Below are positions 1 to 16,044 of a DNA stretch of 64,000 nt, in pieces (the stretch's first letter is position 1; each line of letters starts with the position of its first letter). The notes under the pieces were generated by a model. The model ran no database searches and was not told the origin of the DNA. It saw only the letters and a program-made list of their open reading frames with translations. This stretch comes from Pectobacterium aroidearum (GTDB lineage: Bacteria; Pseudomonadota; Gammaproteobacteria; Enterobacterales; Enterobacteriaceae): the NCBI RefSeq assembly GCF_041228105.1, contig NZ_CP166097.1:4960001-5024000 (forward strand). The letters run 5' to 3'. The position numbers were made by a program, and so were the translations under genes.

Positions 1-40
1 TCTGTCACACCAACTTCGTAAGTCGCAGTTGCCGTGTCAG

Positions 41-77
41 TGGAGGCGCATTATAGGGACTTCTCGCCGCCTGACAA
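41..77 (-). promoter_or_regulatory. rRNA operon P1-type promoter reading out of the left edge
   Basis: On the minus strand there is a -35 TTGTCA (72-77), a 16-bp spacer and a -10 TATAAT (50-55), followed by the GC-rich discriminator GCGCCTCC and a predicted start at A41. The downstream bases CACTGACACGG match the start region of E. coli rrn P1 promoters, and AT-rich DNA just upstream could serve as an UP element. In E. coli hemG is followed by rrsA, so a 16S-23S-5S operon probably begins just left of base 1. Confidence 0.85.
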
Positions 78-140
78 GCGCTAAATGCAAAATAATTTTC
101 GAATGGGGATTTTTTCAGCAAAGCGCAGTAAAAGACGCCG

Positions 141-680
141 TTATGCGGGATTTTTCGCCGCTAATTGGGCAAAATCCTGTGCGAAACGGGCAACCTGCTG
201 CCAGTCCGTATATTCAATCTCTTTCGTGCTATCCGTTTCGCCCCCCGTCATACGCATAATCAGTTGAATCATTACCCGATCAAACCATCGGTAACGTGGA
301 TAGCGCAGAGCACCCGCAAACACACAACACAAATCTGGCTGCCACGGAGAGCTCAGCAGGAATTTACGTGTATAAGCATTGGTTTGTATTGTGCGCTTTT
401 CTGGCTTACGTGCAGTGAGGTTCACGGAGAAGAATGCGCTGGGCAACTGTTGCAGAGAATCCAGGTGTTTACGGATAAATTGATTTACCGCAGGATGAAA
501 GCGCCCATATCGAATCGATGCCCCAATCATCACCCGATCGTATTGGCCAAGATCGATATCATTCGCATTGAGTACATTAACAACATCACACTCCAGGGTT
601 CCTTTCAGCGTATTTGCAATAGATGAGGCAATGGCTCTTGTTTGCCCATCCCGACTCGAAAACACGATCAAAGCTTTCAT
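141..680 (-). CDS. hemG: Protoporphyrinogen oxidase HemG (menaquinone-dependent)
   Basis: HemG oxidises protoporphyrinogen IX to protoporphyrin IX in heme synthesis, passing electrons to quinone at the inner membrane. The 179-residue protein is the usual family length and starts with a flavodoxin fold; the FMN phosphate loop is [11 protein letters not shown] at residues 8-18. It lies 21 bp downstream of trkH on the same strand, the E. coli order, and is followed by the rRNA promoter. Assignment rests on full-length similarity to E. coli HemG from memory. Confidence 0.95.
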   Translation of the reverse strand: MKALIVFSSRDGQTRAIASSIANTLKGTLECDVVNVLNANDIDLGQYDRVMIGASIRYGRFHPAVNQFIRKHLDSLQQLPSAFFSVNLTARKPEKRTIQTNAYTRKFLLSSPWQPDLCCVFAGALRYPRYRWFDRVMIQLIMRMTGGETDSTKEIEYTDWQQVARFAQDFAQLAAKNPA

Positions 681-701
681 TGTTCTTTATCCTTATGGGG
701 A

Positions 702-2153
702 CTATTCGCGCCAGAAGGTTGGCGTAAACAGCACTAAAAGCGTGAACACTTCCAAACGACCAAACAGCATTGTCATTATGAGAATCCATTTCGCCGTATC
801 ATTCATCGACGTAAAGTTCTCGGCGACAACACCTAGCCCCGGCCCCAGATTATTCAATGTGGCAGCGACCGCGGCAAATGCGGAGAAATCATCAACGCCT
901 GTCGCAATGACGGCCAGCATACTGACAATAAAAACCAGCGCATATGCGGAAAAGAATCCCCACACGGCTTCAAGGATACGTTCTGGCAGCGCCCGATGAC
1001 CGAGCTTAATCGTATAAACGGCATTCGGATGCACTAGACGCTTCAGCTCACGCGATCCTTGCAGGAAAAGCAGCAGGATACGGATCACTTTCAGACCGCC
1101 CCCTGTTGAGCCCGCACATCCGCCAATAAACGCAGAGCACAGAAGCAAAACCGGCAAAAAAAGCGGCCACGATGCGATGCTGTCTGTCGTAAACCCTGCC
1201 GTTGTCGCCATGGAAACGACCTGGAAAAATGCCTGATTGATTGTCTGCATACCGCTGTCATAAACGTGGTGGAACCACAGGACAATCGTACATACGGCCA
1301 CCAGCGACAGCTGAACAAAAATAAACATGCGGAATTCTGGGTCGCGCCAGTATACCTTCAGGCTGCGGCCGCTCAGCAGAGCAAAGTGCAAGCCAAAGTT
1401 ACAGCCGGAAATCAGCAGGAATATCGCGATGATGGTATTGATCGTTGGGCTGTTGAAGTAACCGATGCTGGCATCGTGAGTGGAGAACCCGCCGACAGAC
1501 ACCGTAGAGAAGCTGTGCCCAATCGCATCAAATACCGGCATCCCAGCCAGCCAAAGCGAGACAGCGCAGGCGATGGTGAGTAAGAGATAAATCAGCCACA
1601 GCGTTTTTGCCGTATCGGCAATACGCGGGCGCATTTTGTTTTCCTTCAACGGCCCCGGCATCTCCGCACGATAAAGCTGCATCCCACCAACACCAAGGAT
1701 CGGCAGGATGGCAACGGCGAGTACGATGATCCCCATCCCACCAAACCATTGCAGCATTTGTCGATAAAACAGGATAGCTTTAGGCAGAGAATCCAGTCCG
1801 ACCAACGTGGTTGCACCCGTTGTCGTTAACCCAGAGAACGACTCGAAGAAAGCATCCGTCACGCCCAGATTAGGATGTTCAGCAAACAGGAAAGGCAGTG
1901 CACCGACGCTTCCCAGCACCGTCCAGAAGAGAACAACGATGAGGAACCCTTCACGAGACTTCAGTTCATGCTTCTGTTTGCGGTTTGGTAGCCACAGCAT
2001 GATGCCAATCGCCAGCGCGACAATAAAGGTCTGCGTAAACGCCCGGCCTGCGCCATCACGATAAATTAACGCCACCAGTCCGGGAATAACCATCGTCCCA
2101 GAAAACAGGATAACCAACTGGCCGACAATACGAGTTATGGCGCGCAAGTGCAT
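702..2153 (-). CDS. trkH: Trk potassium uptake system membrane subunit TrkH
   Basis: TrkH is the potassium-translocating subunit of the Trk system and works with cytoplasmic TrkA. The 483-residue protein is hydrophobic throughout and shows the four filter repeats of the Trk/Ktr family, each built around a conserved glycine (TTTGATT, VSVGGFST, TTAGFTT, NNLGPGL). Length matches E. coli TrkH. It lies between yigZ (43 bp upstream) and hemG on the same strand, as in E. coli. Confidence 0.96.
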   Translation of the reverse strand: MHLRAITRIVGQLVILFSGTMVIPGLVALIYRDGAGRAFTQTFIVALAIGIMLWLPNRKQKHELKSREGFLIVVLFWTVLGSVGALPFLFAEHPNLGVTDAFFESFSGLTTTGATTLVGLDSLPKAILFYRQMLQWFGGMGIIVLAVAILPILGVGGMQLYRAEMPGPLKENKMRPRIADTAKTLWLIYLLLTIACAVSLWLAGMPVFDAIGHSFSTVSVGGFSTHDASIGYFNSPTINTIIAIFLLISGCNFGLHFALLSGRSLKVYWRDPEFRMFIFVQLSLVAVCTIVLWFHHVYDSGMQTINQAFFQVVSMATTAGFTTDSIASWPLFLPVLLLCSAFIGGCAGSTGGGLKVIRILLLFLQGSRELKRLVHPNAVYTIKLGHRALPERILEAVWGFFSAYALVFIVSMLAVIATGVDDFSAFAAVAATLNNLGPGLGVVAENFTSMNDTAKWILIMTMLFGRLEVFTLLVLFTPTFWRE

Positions 2154-2196
2154 CGCGAGGAATTCCTTAATGATTCATGAAAAAGCGCTGGGATTA

Positions 2197-2808
2197 TTAT
2201 GGAATCGGCAATAAATGCAACGCACCGCGGCTTAAATCACGCAATTTCATTGCCGCTTCCTCGGTTCCCCTAACGGGGATAGAGAACCGCAATACGACGT
2301 CCACACCATACTCACTATGCAAAACCTTTCCGCCAAGCTGGAAGATCAGGGATTCCACCTGAGGCAACAGTGCATAGTCACATTGTAAGCCATACTCTTT
2401 TTGCAACACTTTCTCTTGCAGCGATATCAGCTTCAGCGCTTGCTGAACGCCACCGCCATAGGCCTTCACCAACCCACCGGTGCCCAACGGGATTCCACCA
2501 TAGTAGCGCACCACCACAGCCGTAATTTCACCGATGCCACTTCCCATCAGTTGCGACAGCATCGGCTTACCTGCCGTGCCGGAAGGCTCACCATCGTCAG
2601 AAAAACCCAGTTGCTGCGAATCATCGGGCGCACCCGCAACAAACGCCCAGCAGTGGTGGCCCGCCGAGGCGTGTTCTTCCCTGACGTGCTGGATAAACGC
2701 TTTTGCCGCGTCGATTCCTGGCGTTGCCGCCAGGATCGTCGTAAAGCGGCTTTTCTTGATTTCCTCGCTGAAGCTCACTGGCGCAGCAGGGATTGGATAC
2801 GCTTGCAT
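2197..2808 (-). CDS. yigZ: IMPACT/YigZ family protein
   Basis: A 203-residue protein of the UPF0029/IMPACT family. The N-terminal domain carries the family stretch with FSDDGEPSGTAGKP (about residues 73-86) followed by VVRYYGGIPLGTGGL; the C-terminal part is the small YigZ ferredoxin-like domain. Molecular function is not established; eukaryotic IMPACT regulates GCN2 kinase. The start overlaps the pepQ stop as TGATG, so the two genes are likely translationally coupled. Confidence 0.92.
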   Translation of the reverse strand: MQAYPIPAAPVSFSEEIKKSRFTTILAATPGIDAAKAFIQHVREEHASAGHHCWAFVAGAPDDSQQLGFSDDGEPSGTAGKPMLSQLMGSGIGEITAVVVRYYGGIPLGTGGLVKAYGGGVQQALKLISLQEKVLQKEYGLQCDYALLPQVESLIFQLGGKVLHSEYGVDVVLRFSIPVRGTEEAAMKLRDLSRGALHLLPIP

Positions 2809-4139
2809 CAGGCCAGATTCAGGTCGCGCGTCATGTTCTCCACACGCCCGTCATGAATGACAATATTATCCTCAATACGGATACCGCCAAACGGTTTCAG
2901 CGCATCGATTTTTTGCCAGTCAAAGTGTTGACGCAATTCGCCCTCGCGCCACGGAGCGAGTAAGGACTCGATGAAATAGATGCCCGGTTCGATCGTCATG
3001 ACCATACCGGGTTCAAGTACACGGGTACAACGCAGGTAAGGATATTGAGACGGTGCCGCCAGATGTGTGCCGCGATCGTCTTGCATAAACCCAGCGACAT
3101 CATGCACCTGCAACCCTAGCGGATGACCAAGACCGTGCGGCAGGAAAGGCGACGTAAGTCCCTGCTCCACCATCGCCTCTTCACTGATGTCTCGCACCAG
3201 CTGATGTGATTTCAGCAGCTTCGCAATCCGCTGATGCATCTGAATATGGTAATCGGTATAGCGTACTCCCGCCTGAACGGTATCAATCAATGCGAGCATT
3301 TCCTGATTGAGATCTTTAATCAGCAGGGCAAATGCGCCGTCGCTCTGCGCGGAATAGGTACGCGTCAGATCGGCGGCATATCCGTTATATTCAGCTCCGG
3401 CATCGATCAGGAAGCTGCGGACATCGGAAGGCACCTGATGATCGAGCTGGGTATAGTGCAACACCGCAGCGTGTTCATTTAGCGCAATGATATTGCCGTA
3501 AGGGACATCGATATCACGATGACCAGTAGCCGTCAGATACGCCAGATTAATATCAAATTCGCTCATACCGGACAGAAACGCTTCATGCGCCGCCCGATGA
3601 CCGATAACAGCCGTCTTTTGCGCTTCACGCATGCAGGCCAGCTCGTAATCGGTTTTATAAGCGCGATGGTAGTGCAGATAATCCAGCACGCCCTGAGGAT
3701 TGATATTATCTGCACGAATCCCTAAATCCTGCGCACGTTGCGGTGCGTAGCCGATATAGGCAACACGCTCACGCTGCGATGGGAGCAGTTGCCCAATATC
3801 ATCGGCATTTCGCAGCACGGTAATATCAATTTCTTCAGTCCAGAAACTCTCAGGAACCGGCGCTACGTTATGCCAGTAATCCACCGGTGAGTAGAACCAC
3901 AGCTTCGGTGGATTAACGCCATCAACCCATAGCCAGCAATTCGGCACCTGCGTGACGGGCACCCAGGCTTTAAACTGTGGGTTAACCTTGAAAGGATAGT
4001 CGTGATCGTCCAGAAAAACGGTCAACAGCTCACCAGAATGAATCAGTAATGCATCAAGCTGATGGCGCGCTAAAACCGTCTGGGCACGCGCTTGCAGCGT
4101 CGCCAGATGGTGATGATATAAAGAAGCCAGCTTTTCCAT
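2808..4139 (-). CDS. pepQ: Xaa-Pro dipeptidase (prolidase) PepQ
   Basis: PepQ hydrolyses dipeptides with a C-terminal proline using a dinuclear metal centre of the pita-bread fold. At 443 residues it has the E. coli length. Visible metal ligands are Asp246 and Asp257 (LIDAG and YAADLTR), the His of [12 protein letters not shown], the Glu of MTIEPGIYF and the Glu of GIRIEDN. It is divergent from fadB, as in E. coli, and overlaps yigZ by one base. Confidence 0.96.
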   Translation of the reverse strand: MEKLASLYHHHLATLQARAQTVLARHQLDALLIHSGELLTVFLDDHDYPFKVNPQFKAWVPVTQVPNCWLWVDGVNPPKLWFYSPVDYWHNVAPVPESFWTEEIDITVLRNADDIGQLLPSQRERVAYIGYAPQRAQDLGIRADNINPQGVLDYLHYHRAYKTDYELACMREAQKTAVIGHRAAHEAFLSGMSEFDINLAYLTATGHRDIDVPYGNIIALNEHAAVLHYTQLDHQVPSDVRSFLIDAGAEYNGYAADLTRTYSAQSDGAFALLIKDLNQEMLALIDTVQAGVRYTDYHIQMHQRIAKLLKSHQLVRDISEEAMVEQGLTSPFLPHGLGHPLGLQVHDVAGFMQDDRGTHLAAPSQYPYLRCTRVLEPGMVMTIEPGIYFIESLLAPWREGELRQHFDWQKIDALKPFGGIRIEDNIVIHDGRVENMTRDLNLA

Positions 4140-4281
4140 GAGTATCCTTGTACGTCACGACATGATCTCTCCATTTTAACACAGGCATCCCCCAAGGGCA
4201 GCGTCCGGTGCTTTGTGATCGATTCGGCAAAAAATTAATCTCTCGTTTGCAAAAAATTAACATTAAAACCACAATTCGATT

Positions 4282-4298
4282 ATCTGGTCATACCAGAT
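4282..4298. promoter_or_regulatory. FadR operator upstream of fadB
   Basis: The 17-bp site ATCTGGTCATACCAGAT is an exact inverted repeat around its centre and fits the FadR consensus (ANCTGGTC-N-NACCAGNT). It lies 26 bp before the fadB start in the fadB/pepQ divergent region, where E. coli FadR also binds. FadR represses fadBA until long-chain acyl-CoA releases it; that this holds here is inferred from the site. Confidence 0.9.
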
Positions 4299-4324
4299 CA
4301 CTCACACAAACAGCGGAGATAAAC

Positions 4325-7689
<3,365 letters not shown>

Positions 7690-7725
7690 ATATAGGCGCA
7701 TTTTGCCAGAGCTATACCAGAAACC

Positions 7726-7751
7726 AAAAATCCCACAGACGTGGGATTTTT
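7726..7751. terminator. Bidirectional terminator between fadA and fre
   Basis: The perfect stem AAAAATCCCAC / GTGGGATTTTT with a four-base loop lies between the convergent 3' ends of fadA and fre. A and T tracts on either side let it work in both directions. Confidence 0.85.
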
Positions 7752-7781
7752 ACTTTTACATTCTGACTGCCATCGACCGTT

Positions 7782-8483
7782 TTAAATAAACGAAAACGCA
7801 TCGCTGAACATGTGAGCAGCCAGCGCACCGCGCTCGTTACAAAAACGCTCACGTGCAATTTTCGCCATTTCAAAGCGACCAGCAATATAGATATCCTGCT
7901 CTGCCAGCGAACCGTAATCCTGCAATACCGCGCTCAGAACGGTGCCCGTTCTGCCATTCCATCCGGCCTCCGGCTGTTCTACTACCGGCACCACCCGCAG
8001 GTTGGGGTGCTTGGCCGCGAAGCCTTCCAGCTCGGCTAAATCATACAGGTGCTGGGATTCACGCCCGCCCCAGTAAATGGAGATATCGCGATTGGGTTGC
8101 TGCGCCAGCGCGGTCAGCAGGATAGAACGCACGTATGAAAATCCGGTTCCGCCCGCAATCAGCACCAGCGGACGCGTACTTTCTTCCCGCAGCCAGGCTT
8201 CGCCGTGCGGAATATCGACCGTCAGGGATTTTTCCTTATGAATACGTTCCATTACGGCCATCGCGTAAAGATTCAGTTCGGACGCCCCAATGTGCAATTC
8301 GATAAAATTTTTATCCATCGGGGTCGATGCCAGTGAGAAAGGACGTTTGTCTCGATCGCCCATCACCACCATCAAATACTGGCCAGCCCGAAAGGAAAAC
8401 GGCGCTTCAGGTAATAAACGAACGCGATAGACCGTATCGGTTATGGCTTCGACCGAAGTCACTTTACAGCTCAATGTTGTCAT
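7782..8483 (-). CDS. fre: NAD(P)H-flavin reductase Fre
   Basis: Fre reduces free flavins with NAD(P)H; reduced flavin is used by ribonucleotide reductase activation, iron reduction and other systems. The 233-residue protein has the E. coli length. Motifs of the ferredoxin-reductase fold are the flavin loop RPFSLAS near residue 46 and the NAD(P)H loop [15 protein letters not shown]. It is immediately downstream of ubiD on the same strand, the E. coli arrangement. Confidence 0.95.
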   Translation of the reverse strand: MTTLSCKVTSVEAITDTVYRVRLLPEAPFSFRAGQYLMVVMGDRDKRPFSLASTPMDKNFIELHIGASELNLYAMAVMERIHKEKSLTVDIPHGEAWLREESTRPLVLIAGGTGFSYVRSILLTALAQQPNRDISIYWGGRESQHLYDLAELEGFAAKHPNLRVVPVVEQPEAGWNGRTGTVLSAVLQDYGSLAEQDIYIAGRFEMAKIARERFCNERGALAAHMFSDAFSFI

Positions 8484-8532
8484 GCATTCCCTCTATAGGG
8501 TCATAAAAGCAAAACCGAGAACAGGGCAGCCG

Positions 8533-10029
8533 CTAACGCCGGGGCTCTCTGTCACTAAAAATGGCCAACTCGTCCCATATTTCATCGATGCGGGCACAAA
8601 CCTGTGGGTCTTTCTTGATAGGGTGTCCCCACTCGCGCTGTGTCTCGCCAGGCCATTTATTGGTGGCATCCAGGCCCATTTTGGAACCCAGGCCAGAAAC
8701 CGGCGAGGCGAAATCAAGATAGTCGATCGGCGTATTTTCCACTAATACCGTATCACGTGCCGGATCCATACGCGTCGTGATCGCCCATATCACGTCGTTC
8801 CAGTCACGGGCATTAACGTCATCATCGCAGACAATAACAAATTTCGTATACATGAACTGGCGTAAAAAAGACCAGACGCCCATCATGACGCGTTTAGCAT
8901 GGCCCGCGTACTGTTTCTTCATGGTAACGACCGCCAGACGGTAAGAGCAACCCTCCGGTGGCAAATAAAAATCAACAATCTCAGGAAACTGCTTTTGCAG
9001 GATTGGCACAAAAACTTCGTTCAGCGCCACGCCCAGTACAGCGGGCTCATCCGGTGGCCGCCCCGTGTACGTCGAGTGATAAATGGCATTCTGACGCTGA
9101 GTAATATGCGTGACGGTAAAGACCGGAAAGTGGTCGACTTCATTGTAATAGCCGGTATGGTCACCATAAGGTCCTTCAGCCGCCATTTCTCCGGGTTCAA
9201 TATAACCTTCCAGAACAATTTCTGCACTGGCGGGTACTTCCAGTTCGTTCGATAGGCACTTCACCACTTCGGTCTTGTGCCCGCGCAGCAAACCCGCAAA
9301 GGCATATTCCGATAGCGTATCGGGGACAGGCGTCACCGCACCGAGGATCGTCGCGGGATCAGCGCCTAATGCGACAGACACCGGAAAACGCTGTCCGGGA
9401 TTTTCCTGACACCACTCCTGAAAATCCAGCGCGCCACCACGATGAGATAGCCAGCGCATGATCAGTTTATTTTTACCCAGTACCTGTTGGCGATAGATCC
9501 CCAGATTCTGCCGTTCTTTGTGCGGCCCCCGCGTCACGGTAAGCCCCCAGGTAATGAGCGGCGCGGCATCTTCCGGCCAACACTGCATCACCGGAATCCG
9601 ACGTAGGTCAACGTCGTCACCCTGCCAAACCTGTTCCTGACACGGCGCCGAAGACAGTCGCTTCGTCGGCATATTCAGCACCTGACGGAACTTCGGCATT
9701 TTATCCACCAGATCGCGGAACCCTTTGGGCGGCTCCGGCTCTTTCAGAAACGCCAGCAGTTTACCTACCTCACGCAGTGCGCTGACCTCTTCTTGCCCCA
9801 TTCCCAATGCAACACGTTTCGGCGTGCCGAATAAATTGCACAGCACTGGCATGTCATAGCCTTTGGGGTTTTCAAACAGGAGAGCCGGGCCTTCCGCACG
9901 CAGTGTTCGGTCAGCAATTTCCGTCATTTCAAGGTAAGGATCGATGGGCTGGGTAATGCGTTTCAACTCCCCTCTTTCTTCCAGCAGCGAGAGGAATTCG
10001 CGTAAGTCACGGTATTTCATGCTATTCAT
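8533..10029 (-). CDS. ubiD: 3-octaprenyl-4-hydroxybenzoate carboxy-lyase UbiD
   Basis: UbiD decarboxylates the octaprenyl-hydroxybenzoate intermediate of ubiquinone synthesis using prenylated FMN supplied by UbiX (not in the window). Starting at the ATG giving MNSMKYRDL (10029) the protein has 498 residues, matching E. coli; an upstream in-frame ATG adds 14 residues without family support. Conserved stretches include [30 protein letters not shown] and the C-terminal [11 protein letters not shown]. Confidence 0.96.
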   Translation of the reverse strand: MNSMKYRDLREFLSLLEERGELKRITQPIDPYLEMTEIADRTLRAEGPALLFENPKGYDMPVLCNLFGTPKRVALGMGQEEVSALREVGKLLAFLKEPEPPKGFRDLVDKMPKFRQVLNMPTKRLSSAPCQEQVWQGDDVDLRRIPVMQCWPEDAAPLITWGLTVTRGPHKERQNLGIYRQQVLGKNKLIMRWLSHRGGALDFQEWCQENPGQRFPVSVALGADPATILGAVTPVPDTLSEYAFAGLLRGHKTEVVKCLSNELEVPASAEIVLEGYIEPGEMAAEGPYGDHTGYYNEVDHFPVFTVTHITQRQNAIYHSTYTGRPPDEPAVLGVALNEVFVPILQKQFPEIVDFYLPPEGCSYRLAVVTMKKQYAGHAKRVMMGVWSFLRQFMYTKFVIVCDDDVNARDWNDVIWAITTRMDPARDTVLVENTPIDYLDFASPVSGLGSKMGLDATNKWPGETQREWGHPIKKDPQVCARIDEIWDELAIFSDREPRR

Positions 10030-10229
10030 CGGGGGCAGTCTATCGTTGTGGCTATTATAAAGTCTCTTCACCCACCTGTCGCTTCCCGCAGCGCCTATTT
10101 ATGGTAAGAATCCAATCACCATCAAGAATCCGATTACCATAATGTGGTAACAAAAATATCTGCCGAAAATTTTTTATCCGTGCTCGCTTTTGTTATGCTT
10201 GCTCGTCGGAATCATAAGTCTGCGAAATT

Positions 10230-10718
10230 ATGGAAGCCTGGTACTTACTGTATTGTAAACGTGGTCAACTGCTGCGCGCGAAAGAGCATCTGGAACGTCA
10301 GGATGTGACCTGCGTGAGCCCGATGATCACGCTAGATAAAATCGTTCGTGGTAAACGAACGGAAGTGTGTGAGCCGCTGTTCCCAAACTATCTGTTTGTG
10401 GAATTCGATCCCGAACGTATCCACACCACCACCATCAGCGCAACGCGTGGGGTGAGCAATTTCGTGCGATTTGGCGCACTACCCGCGACCATTCCGCAGC
10501 AGGTTATCGATGAGTTGTCACTTCGTCCCTTGCAGGTTATCACTGATCCGCTGACGCCGCAGCCCGGCGATAGCGTGGTCATCACCGACGGTATTTTCTC
10601 TGGTCTTCAGGCTATTTACACCGAACCTGATGGCGAAGCTCGGTCGATGCTGTTGCTGAATATGTTGAACAAGCAGGTCAGGCAGAGCATCGATAACCGC
10701 GAGTTTCGCAAAGCCTAG
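10230..10718 (+). CDS. rfaH: Transcription elongation/antitermination factor RfaH
   Basis: RfaH is a NusG paralogue recruited at ops elements in the untranslated leaders of long operons (LPS core, O antigen, capsule, haemolysin); it suppresses polarity and couples translation. The 162-residue length and the N-terminal NusG-like stretch beginning [12 protein letters not shown] are typical. The C-terminal KOW region, which refolds on activation, covers roughly residues 110-162. It is divergent from ubiD. No ops target operon is present in this window. Confidence 0.96.
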   Translation: MEAWYLLYCKRGQLLRAKEHLERQDVTCVSPMITLDKIVRGKRTEVCEPLFPNYLFVEFDPERIHTTTISATRGVSNFVRFGALPATIPQQVIDELSLRPLQVITDPLTPQPGDSVVITDGIFSGLQAIYTEPDGEARSMLLLNMLNKQVRQSIDNREFRKA

Positions 10719-10742
10719 CCTGATGCTTCCTTCTTTAACCCT

Positions 10743-10769
10743 ATCCGGCGCGTTTATACCGCGCCGGAT
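10743..10769. terminator. Hairpin between rfaH and hemB
   Basis: The perfect 10-bp stem ATCCGGCGCG / CGCGCCGGAT with a seven-base loop lies between the convergent ends of rfaH and hemB. A T-run is weak on both sides, so efficiency is uncertain. Confidence 0.65.
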
Positions 10770-10778
10770 GAGGCAGTC

Positions 10779-12601
<1,823 letters not shown>

Positions 12602-12657
12602 GACTCTTACCTGCTCGTGACCGTTCGCCGATTTCACTCTGGCGAATAAAAAAATAA

Positions 12658-12676
12658 GACCTCTCAAAGAGAGGTC
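12658..12676 (-). terminator. Terminator after tatC
   Basis: On the minus strand the stem GACCTCTC / GAGAGGTC with a TTT loop is followed by TTATTTTTTTATT, a classic intrinsic terminator. It lies between tatC and tatD, so it likely ends most tatABC transcripts before tatD-hemB. Confidence 0.85.
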
Positions 12677-12707
12677 ATTTTACCGTCCTACCGCAGGAAA
12701 CCGTTTG

Positions 12708-13460
12708 TTACTGCGATGGCTCTTCGGTTTCAGTCCGCCGGCCTTTGCCAACGTAAAACCGTGAGAAGAAGACGCCGATTTCAAACAGCAGATACATGGG
12801 AATGGCCAGCAGTGTCTGTGAGAAAACATCCGGCGGCGTTAGCAGCATGCCAACAACGAACGCGCCAACCAGAATATAGGGGCGCTTTCTTTTCAGATCT
12901 TCCGGCGTCACCACACCACTCCAGCAGAGAAGAACAATGGCAACCGGCACTTCAAACGATACCCCGAACGCCATGAACAGTGCCATAACAAAATCGAGGT
13001 AGTTATTAATATCGGTCGCAATCAGCACGCCAACGGGCGCGGTTTTAGCAAAAAAGCCAAACGCTAGCGGGAACACCACAAAGTACGCGAATGCCATACC
13101 CGCATAAAACAGCAAACTGCTGGAGACCAACAGCGGCATCATTAAACGACGCTCGTGTTTATACAGGGCAGGAGCCACAAACGCCCACACCTGATACAGC
13201 ACCAGCGGTGCAGCAACAAACACTGAGACAATCATCGTCAGCTTTATCGGTGTAAAGAAAGGCGAGGCGACATCGGTCGCAATCATGCTGGCACCCGCAG
13301 GCAATTGCTTGATGAGCGGGGCGGAAACCACCTGGTAAATGTCATTGGCAAAGAACACCAGCACAACAAATACCGCCAGCACACAGATAATGCTGTTCAG
13401 TAGCCGTTTGCGCAGCTCAATCAGGTGGCTAATTAGCGGTTGAGTATCTTCATCGGCCAT
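12708..13460 (-). CDS. tatC: Sec-independent translocase subunit TatC
   Basis: TatC is the polytopic core of the twin-arginine translocase and binds the signal peptide. The 250-residue protein shows the expected six membrane segments and begins with the cytoplasmic signature [14 protein letters not shown]; the conserved FxxPI-like loop (SPFFTPIKL) and [17 protein letters not shown] follow. The ORF starts three bases after the tatB stop, so tatA-tatB-tatC form one operon. Confidence 0.97.
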   Translation of the reverse strand: MADEDTQPLISHLIELRKRLLNSIICVLAVFVVLVFFANDIYQVVSAPLIKQLPAGASMIATDVASPFFTPIKLTMIVSVFVAAPLVLYQVWAFVAPALYKHERRLMMPLLVSSSLLFYAGMAFAYFVVFPLAFGFFAKTAPVGVLIATDINNYLDFVMALFMAFGVSFEVPVAIVLLCWSGVVTPEDLKRKRPYILVGAFVVGMLLTPPDVFSQTLLAIPMYLLFEIGVFFSRFYVGKGRRTETEEPSQ

Positions 13461-13463
13461 AAA

Positions 13464-14057
13464 CTAACGACTATCGCTCGGTTGGCGGGCAGAAACAGCA
13501 GAAGACTGGGACTGCTCAGGTTTGACATTATCGTTGCCGACAGCTTCAGCACGTGCAGCGCTGTCGCTATCATGGTGATGTTCAGCAGCAGCACCATTTT
13601 CAGGTTTAGGCTGGCCGTCTGCCGGACGTACTGCGGTTTCTACTTCAATCACGCCATCGTAGGCCGCTTCAGGATCGTTTAGCGGAGCGTTACGAGGCTG
13701 TTCCGACGTCGCGTTCTGATCGTCTGACTTTTGGTGACCATCCGACTTTTGCGGCGACGTTGTTTCGGTATAGCCACGTTTCATCGCTTCCGCCGCCTCT
13801 TTGAGTTCATCCATTGAGGCTTTCAACTCAGGCGACAGATTCTGCAAACTGGCTTTTTCGACTTTTTTCAGGCTTTCCTGAAACTCCTGGAGTTTCAGCT
13901 CCTGCGACAGCTCATTCTGAACGGTAGACGCCAGCGCACGCAGCGTCCTGATCCAGCCTGCAACCGTCTTGACTGCCACAGGTAAACGCTCCGGCCCGAG
14001 AACAATCAGGCCAAGAACCATCACCAATAGCAATTCACCAAAACCGATATCGAACAC
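13464..14057 (-). CDS. tatB: Sec-independent translocase subunit TatB
   Basis: TatB forms the substrate-recognition complex with TatC. It starts [16 protein letters not shown], the family signature: one N-terminal membrane helix with the conserved Glu8, then an amphipathic helix. The 197-residue length reflects a long, low-complexity polar tail (about residues 95-197, rich in Glu, Ser, Pro, Asp and His), which is variable and dispensable in this family. It follows tatA after three bases. Confidence 0.96.
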   Translation of the reverse strand: MFDIGFGELLLVMVLGLIVLGPERLPVAVKTVAGWIRTLRALASTVQNELSQELKLQEFQESLKKVEKASLQNLSPELKASMDELKEAAEAMKRGYTETTSPQKSDGHQKSDDQNATSEQPRNAPLNDPEAAYDGVIEVETAVRPADGQPKPENGAAAEHHHDSDSAARAEAVGNDNVKPEQSQSSAVSARQPSDSR

Positions 14058-14060
14058 AGA

Positions 14061-14321
14061 TTACACCTGCTCTTTATTCTGGCTCTTCGTATCATGCTGT
14101 TTGGTTTCTGATGGGTGGTCAGTGATCGACTTAGTCGAAAAATCCGCATCTTGCTGAGTTTTATCTGCATGATTAGAGGCTTGATCATCACCCATCGCTT
14201 TCTTAAAACCTTTGATGGACGCCCCCAAATCTGAACCCAGTGTTTTTAATTTTCCGGTCCCGAACACCAGCACGACGAGAACGACAACAATCAGCAACTG
14301 CCAGATACTAATACCACCCAT
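14061..14321 (-). CDS. tatA: Sec-independent translocase subunit TatA
   Basis: TatA oligomerises to form the protein-permeable part of the Tat machinery. The 86-residue protein has one N-terminal membrane helix (about residues 5-21), the hinge [10 protein letters not shown] and an amphipathic helix, followed by an acidic tail. It is the first gene of tatABC; a good AAAGAGG-type ribosome site precedes it. No tatE-like second copy is visible here. Confidence 0.97.
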   Translation of the reverse strand: MGGISIWQLLIVVVLVVLVFGTGKLKTLGSDLGASIKGFKKAMGDDQASNHADKTQQDADFSTKSITDHPSETKQHDTKSQNKEQV

Positions 14322-14403
14322 AACATTTACCTCTTTTCAAAAAGGGGAACGACAGAATTCCTATTATTATATCGGGTAATTCTGGCGTGCATCATGATCT
14401 GCT

Positions 14404-16044
14404 TCAACGAGTTCGACGCCAACCGATAATCCAGGTAACAATTCCTGCTGCCATCAGCCCTGCGGGAACCATATCGGCTTCAACACGGCTGATCAGTAAC
14501 AACGTACCACTGATTAGCAGCGTTGCGCCAATACCCAAAAGATATCGTGATTGTCCTTGACGCGCCTGCTGCGTTTTCAACTCATAGGCCAGTTGGTCGA
14601 CGCTGTGCTTTAACATCTTATGCTGACGCAGCCCGTCATAAAACAATTCAGGCACTTCCGGCAGTTTTTCGGCCCAGAACGGCGCTTTTTCTTTGAGCGC
14701 ACGGAAAACCGCAGGTAAACCGACCTGCTGCTTCATCCAGGTTTCCAGAAACGGCTTGGCGGTTTTCCACAGATCGAGCTGCGGATAAAGCTGCCGACCA
14801 ACGCCTTCAATATACAACAGCGTTTTTTGCAGCAACACCAATTGGGGCTGTACTTCCATGTTGAAGCGGCGTGCCGTATTAAACAAATTCAATAATACAT
14901 GGCCGAACGAAATTTCCGCCAACGGCTTCTCGAAGATCGGTTCACAGACCGTACGAATAGCGAATTCAAAATCAGCAACATTGGTATCCGCAGGCACCCA
15001 GCCCGAGTCCACATGCAGTTCGGCGACTTTACGATAATCACGGTTGAAGAAGGCGATGAAATTCTCGGCCAGATAGCGCTTATCTTCTTTATTCAACGAA
15101 CCGACGATCCCGCAGTCAATGCCGATATATTGGGGGTCTTCCGGGTGCTCGTAGCTGATAAAGATATTGCCGGGATGCATATCCGCATGGAAGAAACTGT
15201 CGCGAAATACCTGCGTGAAGAAAACCTGAACGCCGCGTTCTGCCAGCAGCTTCATATCTGTACCATTGGCCTTCAGCGCATCGACATCAGAAACAGGAAT
15301 ACCGTAGATGCGTTCCATCACCAACATGCCTTCGCTGCAATAATCCGAATAGATTTCCGGCACATACAGCATCGGGCTGTTCTCGAAATTCCGCCGCAGC
15401 TGAATGGCATTGGCTGCTTCTCGCAGCAAATTCAGCTCATCAAGCAACGTTTTTTCGTATTCCAGCACCACTTCACGCGGCCGCAGGCGACGACCATCCG
15501 GCAACAGACGAGGCAACCAGCCAGCTAGGCGCTTCATCAGGCGCATATCCGCCTTGATGACAGGCAAGATATCCGGGCGGATAACCTTGATAACGATCTC
15601 TTTTCCCGTGCTTTTCAGACAGGCGGTATGCACCTGTGCAATTGAGGCAGAAGCCAGCGGTTTAATGTCAAAATCATCAAACCACTCTTCGAGAGGAATC
15701 CCCCCCATCGACAGCTCAATTTGCTCGCGAGCCAGCTTGCCATCAAACGGCTCAACCTTATCCTGCAACATCGCCAACTGGTCGGCGATAGCTGGTGGGA
15801 AGAGATCGCGGCGCGTAGACATCATTTGTCCGAACTTGATCCACACGGGCCCCAGTTCCTGGAGCGCCAAACGTAGACGTTCCCCTAAAGGCATGTTGCG
15901 GTGACGATTGGGTAACCAGAACAGCAGACGGCGCCCCGCACGCAGCGGAAACGTCAGACGCATTTTAGGAATGAGCTCGTCCAGACCATAGCTCAACAGC
16001 ACACGCACAATGCTGTAAAGGCGGCGTAATTCACTGGGTGTCAT
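14404..16044 (-). CDS. ubiB: Ubiquinone biosynthesis accessory kinase-like protein UbiB
   Basis: UbiB is an atypical ABC1/ADCK-family ATPase needed for efficient ubiquinone synthesis. The 546-residue protein has the family KxGQ motif in [11 protein letters not shown] (about residues 70-80), the A-rich loop [10 protein letters not shown] and a DxH-like HADMHPGN catalytic segment followed by IGIDCGIVG. Two C-terminal hydrophobic helices anchor it in the inner membrane. It overlaps ubiJ by four bases. Confidence 0.97.
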   Translation of the reverse strand: MTPSELRRLYSIVRVLLSYGLDELIPKMRLTFPLRAGRRLLFWLPNRHRNMPLGERLRLALQELGPVWIKFGQMMSTRRDLFPPAIADQLAMLQDKVEPFDGKLAREQIELSMGGIPLEEWFDDFDIKPLASASIAQVHTACLKSTGKEIVIKVIRPDILPVIKADMRLMKRLAGWLPRLLPDGRRLRPREVVLEYEKTLLDELNLLREAANAIQLRRNFENSPMLYVPEIYSDYCSEGMLVMERIYGIPVSDVDALKANGTDMKLLAERGVQVFFTQVFRDSFFHADMHPGNIFISYEHPEDPQYIGIDCGIVGSLNKEDKRYLAENFIAFFNRDYRKVAELHVDSGWVPADTNVADFEFAIRTVCEPIFEKPLAEISFGHVLLNLFNTARRFNMEVQPQLVLLQKTLLYIEGVGRQLYPQLDLWKTAKPFLETWMKQQVGLPAVFRALKEKAPFWAEKLPEVPELFYDGLRQHKMLKHSVDQLAYELKTQQARQGQSRYLLGIGATLLISGTLLLISRVEADMVPAGLMAAGIVTWIIGWRRTR